Assembly: GCA_001828935.1 (NCBI GenBank)
Contig: MHZX01000122.1
Location: forward strand, 1-41,153
Direction of reading: 5' to 3'
Length of the DNA: 41,153 bases
DNA from: Rhodocyclales bacterium RIFCSPLOWO2_02_FULL_63_24
Lineage (GTDB): Bacteria; Pseudomonadota; Gammaproteobacteria; Burkholderiales; Rhodocyclaceae
Part shown: piece after piece, positions 41,033 through 41,153 of the stretch
Layout: the number at the start of each line of letters is the position of its first letter
How positions within the stretch are numbered: the first letter of the stretch is position 1
The notes under the pieces: generated by a model
Told to the model about the DNA's origin: nothing
The model's database searches: none
Seen by the model: the letters and a program-made list of their open reading frames with translations, nothing else
Position numbers and translations under genes: made by a program

Positions 41033-41153
41033 ATGCAGAAATCGTTGCACATGGACGCGAACAAATGCACAGGCTGTCTGCAATGCGAGATGGCGTGTTC
41101 CTACGAGAACTACGGCGTATTCAACATCAGCAAGTCGCGCATCAAGGTGTTCA
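41033..41153 (+). CDS. 4Fe-4S ferredoxin subunit, 3' end outside window
   Basis: Forty residues are visible: MQKSLHMDANKCTGCLQCEM, then ACSYENYGVFNISKSRIKVF. CTGCLQCEMAC is a CX2CX2CX3C cluster motif at the start of a ferredoxin-like protein. This opening resembles the electron-transfer subunit of tungsten aldehyde:ferredoxin oxidoreductase (AorA type), but with 40 residues other ferredoxin subunits cannot be excluded. AGGAGG lies 6 bases before the ATG. A sigma-54 promoter and hairpin precede it. An aldehyde oxidoreductase here would remove the aldehyde made by the PQQ alcohol dehydrogenase (inference). Confidence 0.8.
   Translation, partial: MQKSLHMDANKCTGCLQCEMACSYENYGVFNISKSRIKVF

Noticed and set aside
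1..41153. tRNA, rRNA, CRISPR array, prophage or intact insertion sequence
   Set aside because: No cloverleaf-like sequence, regularly spaced direct repeats, phage structural genes or transposase motifs were noticed on either strand.

Overview
This is a GC-rich chromosomal segment, most likely from a betaproteobacterium of the Rhodocyclales/Sterolibacteriaceae type. That placement is inferred from gene style (many sigma-54 systems, PQQ enzymes, ferredoxin-type oxidoreductases) and not from a marker gene. No rRNA, tRNA, CRISPR array or intact insertion sequence was seen. Both window edges cut genes: a lipoprotein on the left and a ferredoxin on the right.

Left part (1-13.4 kb): a minus-strand signalling block runs from a chemoreceptor through a histidine kinase and an NtrC-type response regulator to a lipoprotein that has its own -24/-12 promoter. 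Next comes a stand-alone SOS polymerase gene (dnaE2) behind a consensus LexA box, then three unrecognised envelope or exported proteins. A decayed stretch follows, holding a fragment of a nitrate/bicarbonate-type binding protein and a small element with inverted ends. After it come a periplasmic msrB and a divergent ECF sigma/anti-sigma pair.

Middle part (13.5-23 kb): a diguanylate cyclase with a c-type heme motif, glpD, an RDD membrane protein, a 5'-truncated haloacid dehalogenase remnant, a SWIM-SNF2 helicase paired with a J-domain protein, and two small membrane proteins (DUF4126 and DUF1097 types).

Right part (23-41 kb): this reads as one functional neighbourhood for PQQ-dependent alcohol oxidation. 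A NosR-like flavo-iron-sulfur membrane protein is divergent from tonB, which is co-transcribed with a NarL-type two-component system. Then come a TonB-dependent receptor, a periplasmic PQQ alcohol dehydrogenase with the Asp-Tyr-Asp signature of lanthanide-dependent enzymes, a YceI protein, a second TonB-dependent receptor, an AcoR-like sigma-54 activator, a di-heme PedF-like cytochrome, a MoxJ-like binding protein, a beta-propeller protein, and the start of a ferredoxin of the kind that accompanies aldehyde:ferredoxin oxidoreductase. Two regulatory layers are visible. Three identical 15-bp sites (TCATGATTTTCATGA) lie before the nosR-like/tonB pair and before each receptor. Good sigma-54 promoters precede the dehydrogenase, the cytochrome operon and the ferredoxin.

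Across the whole window a 22-bp repeat (AGTCGGCGCTGG-N4-ACGSYG) occurs six times, three times inside coding regions, where it forms or extends linkers.
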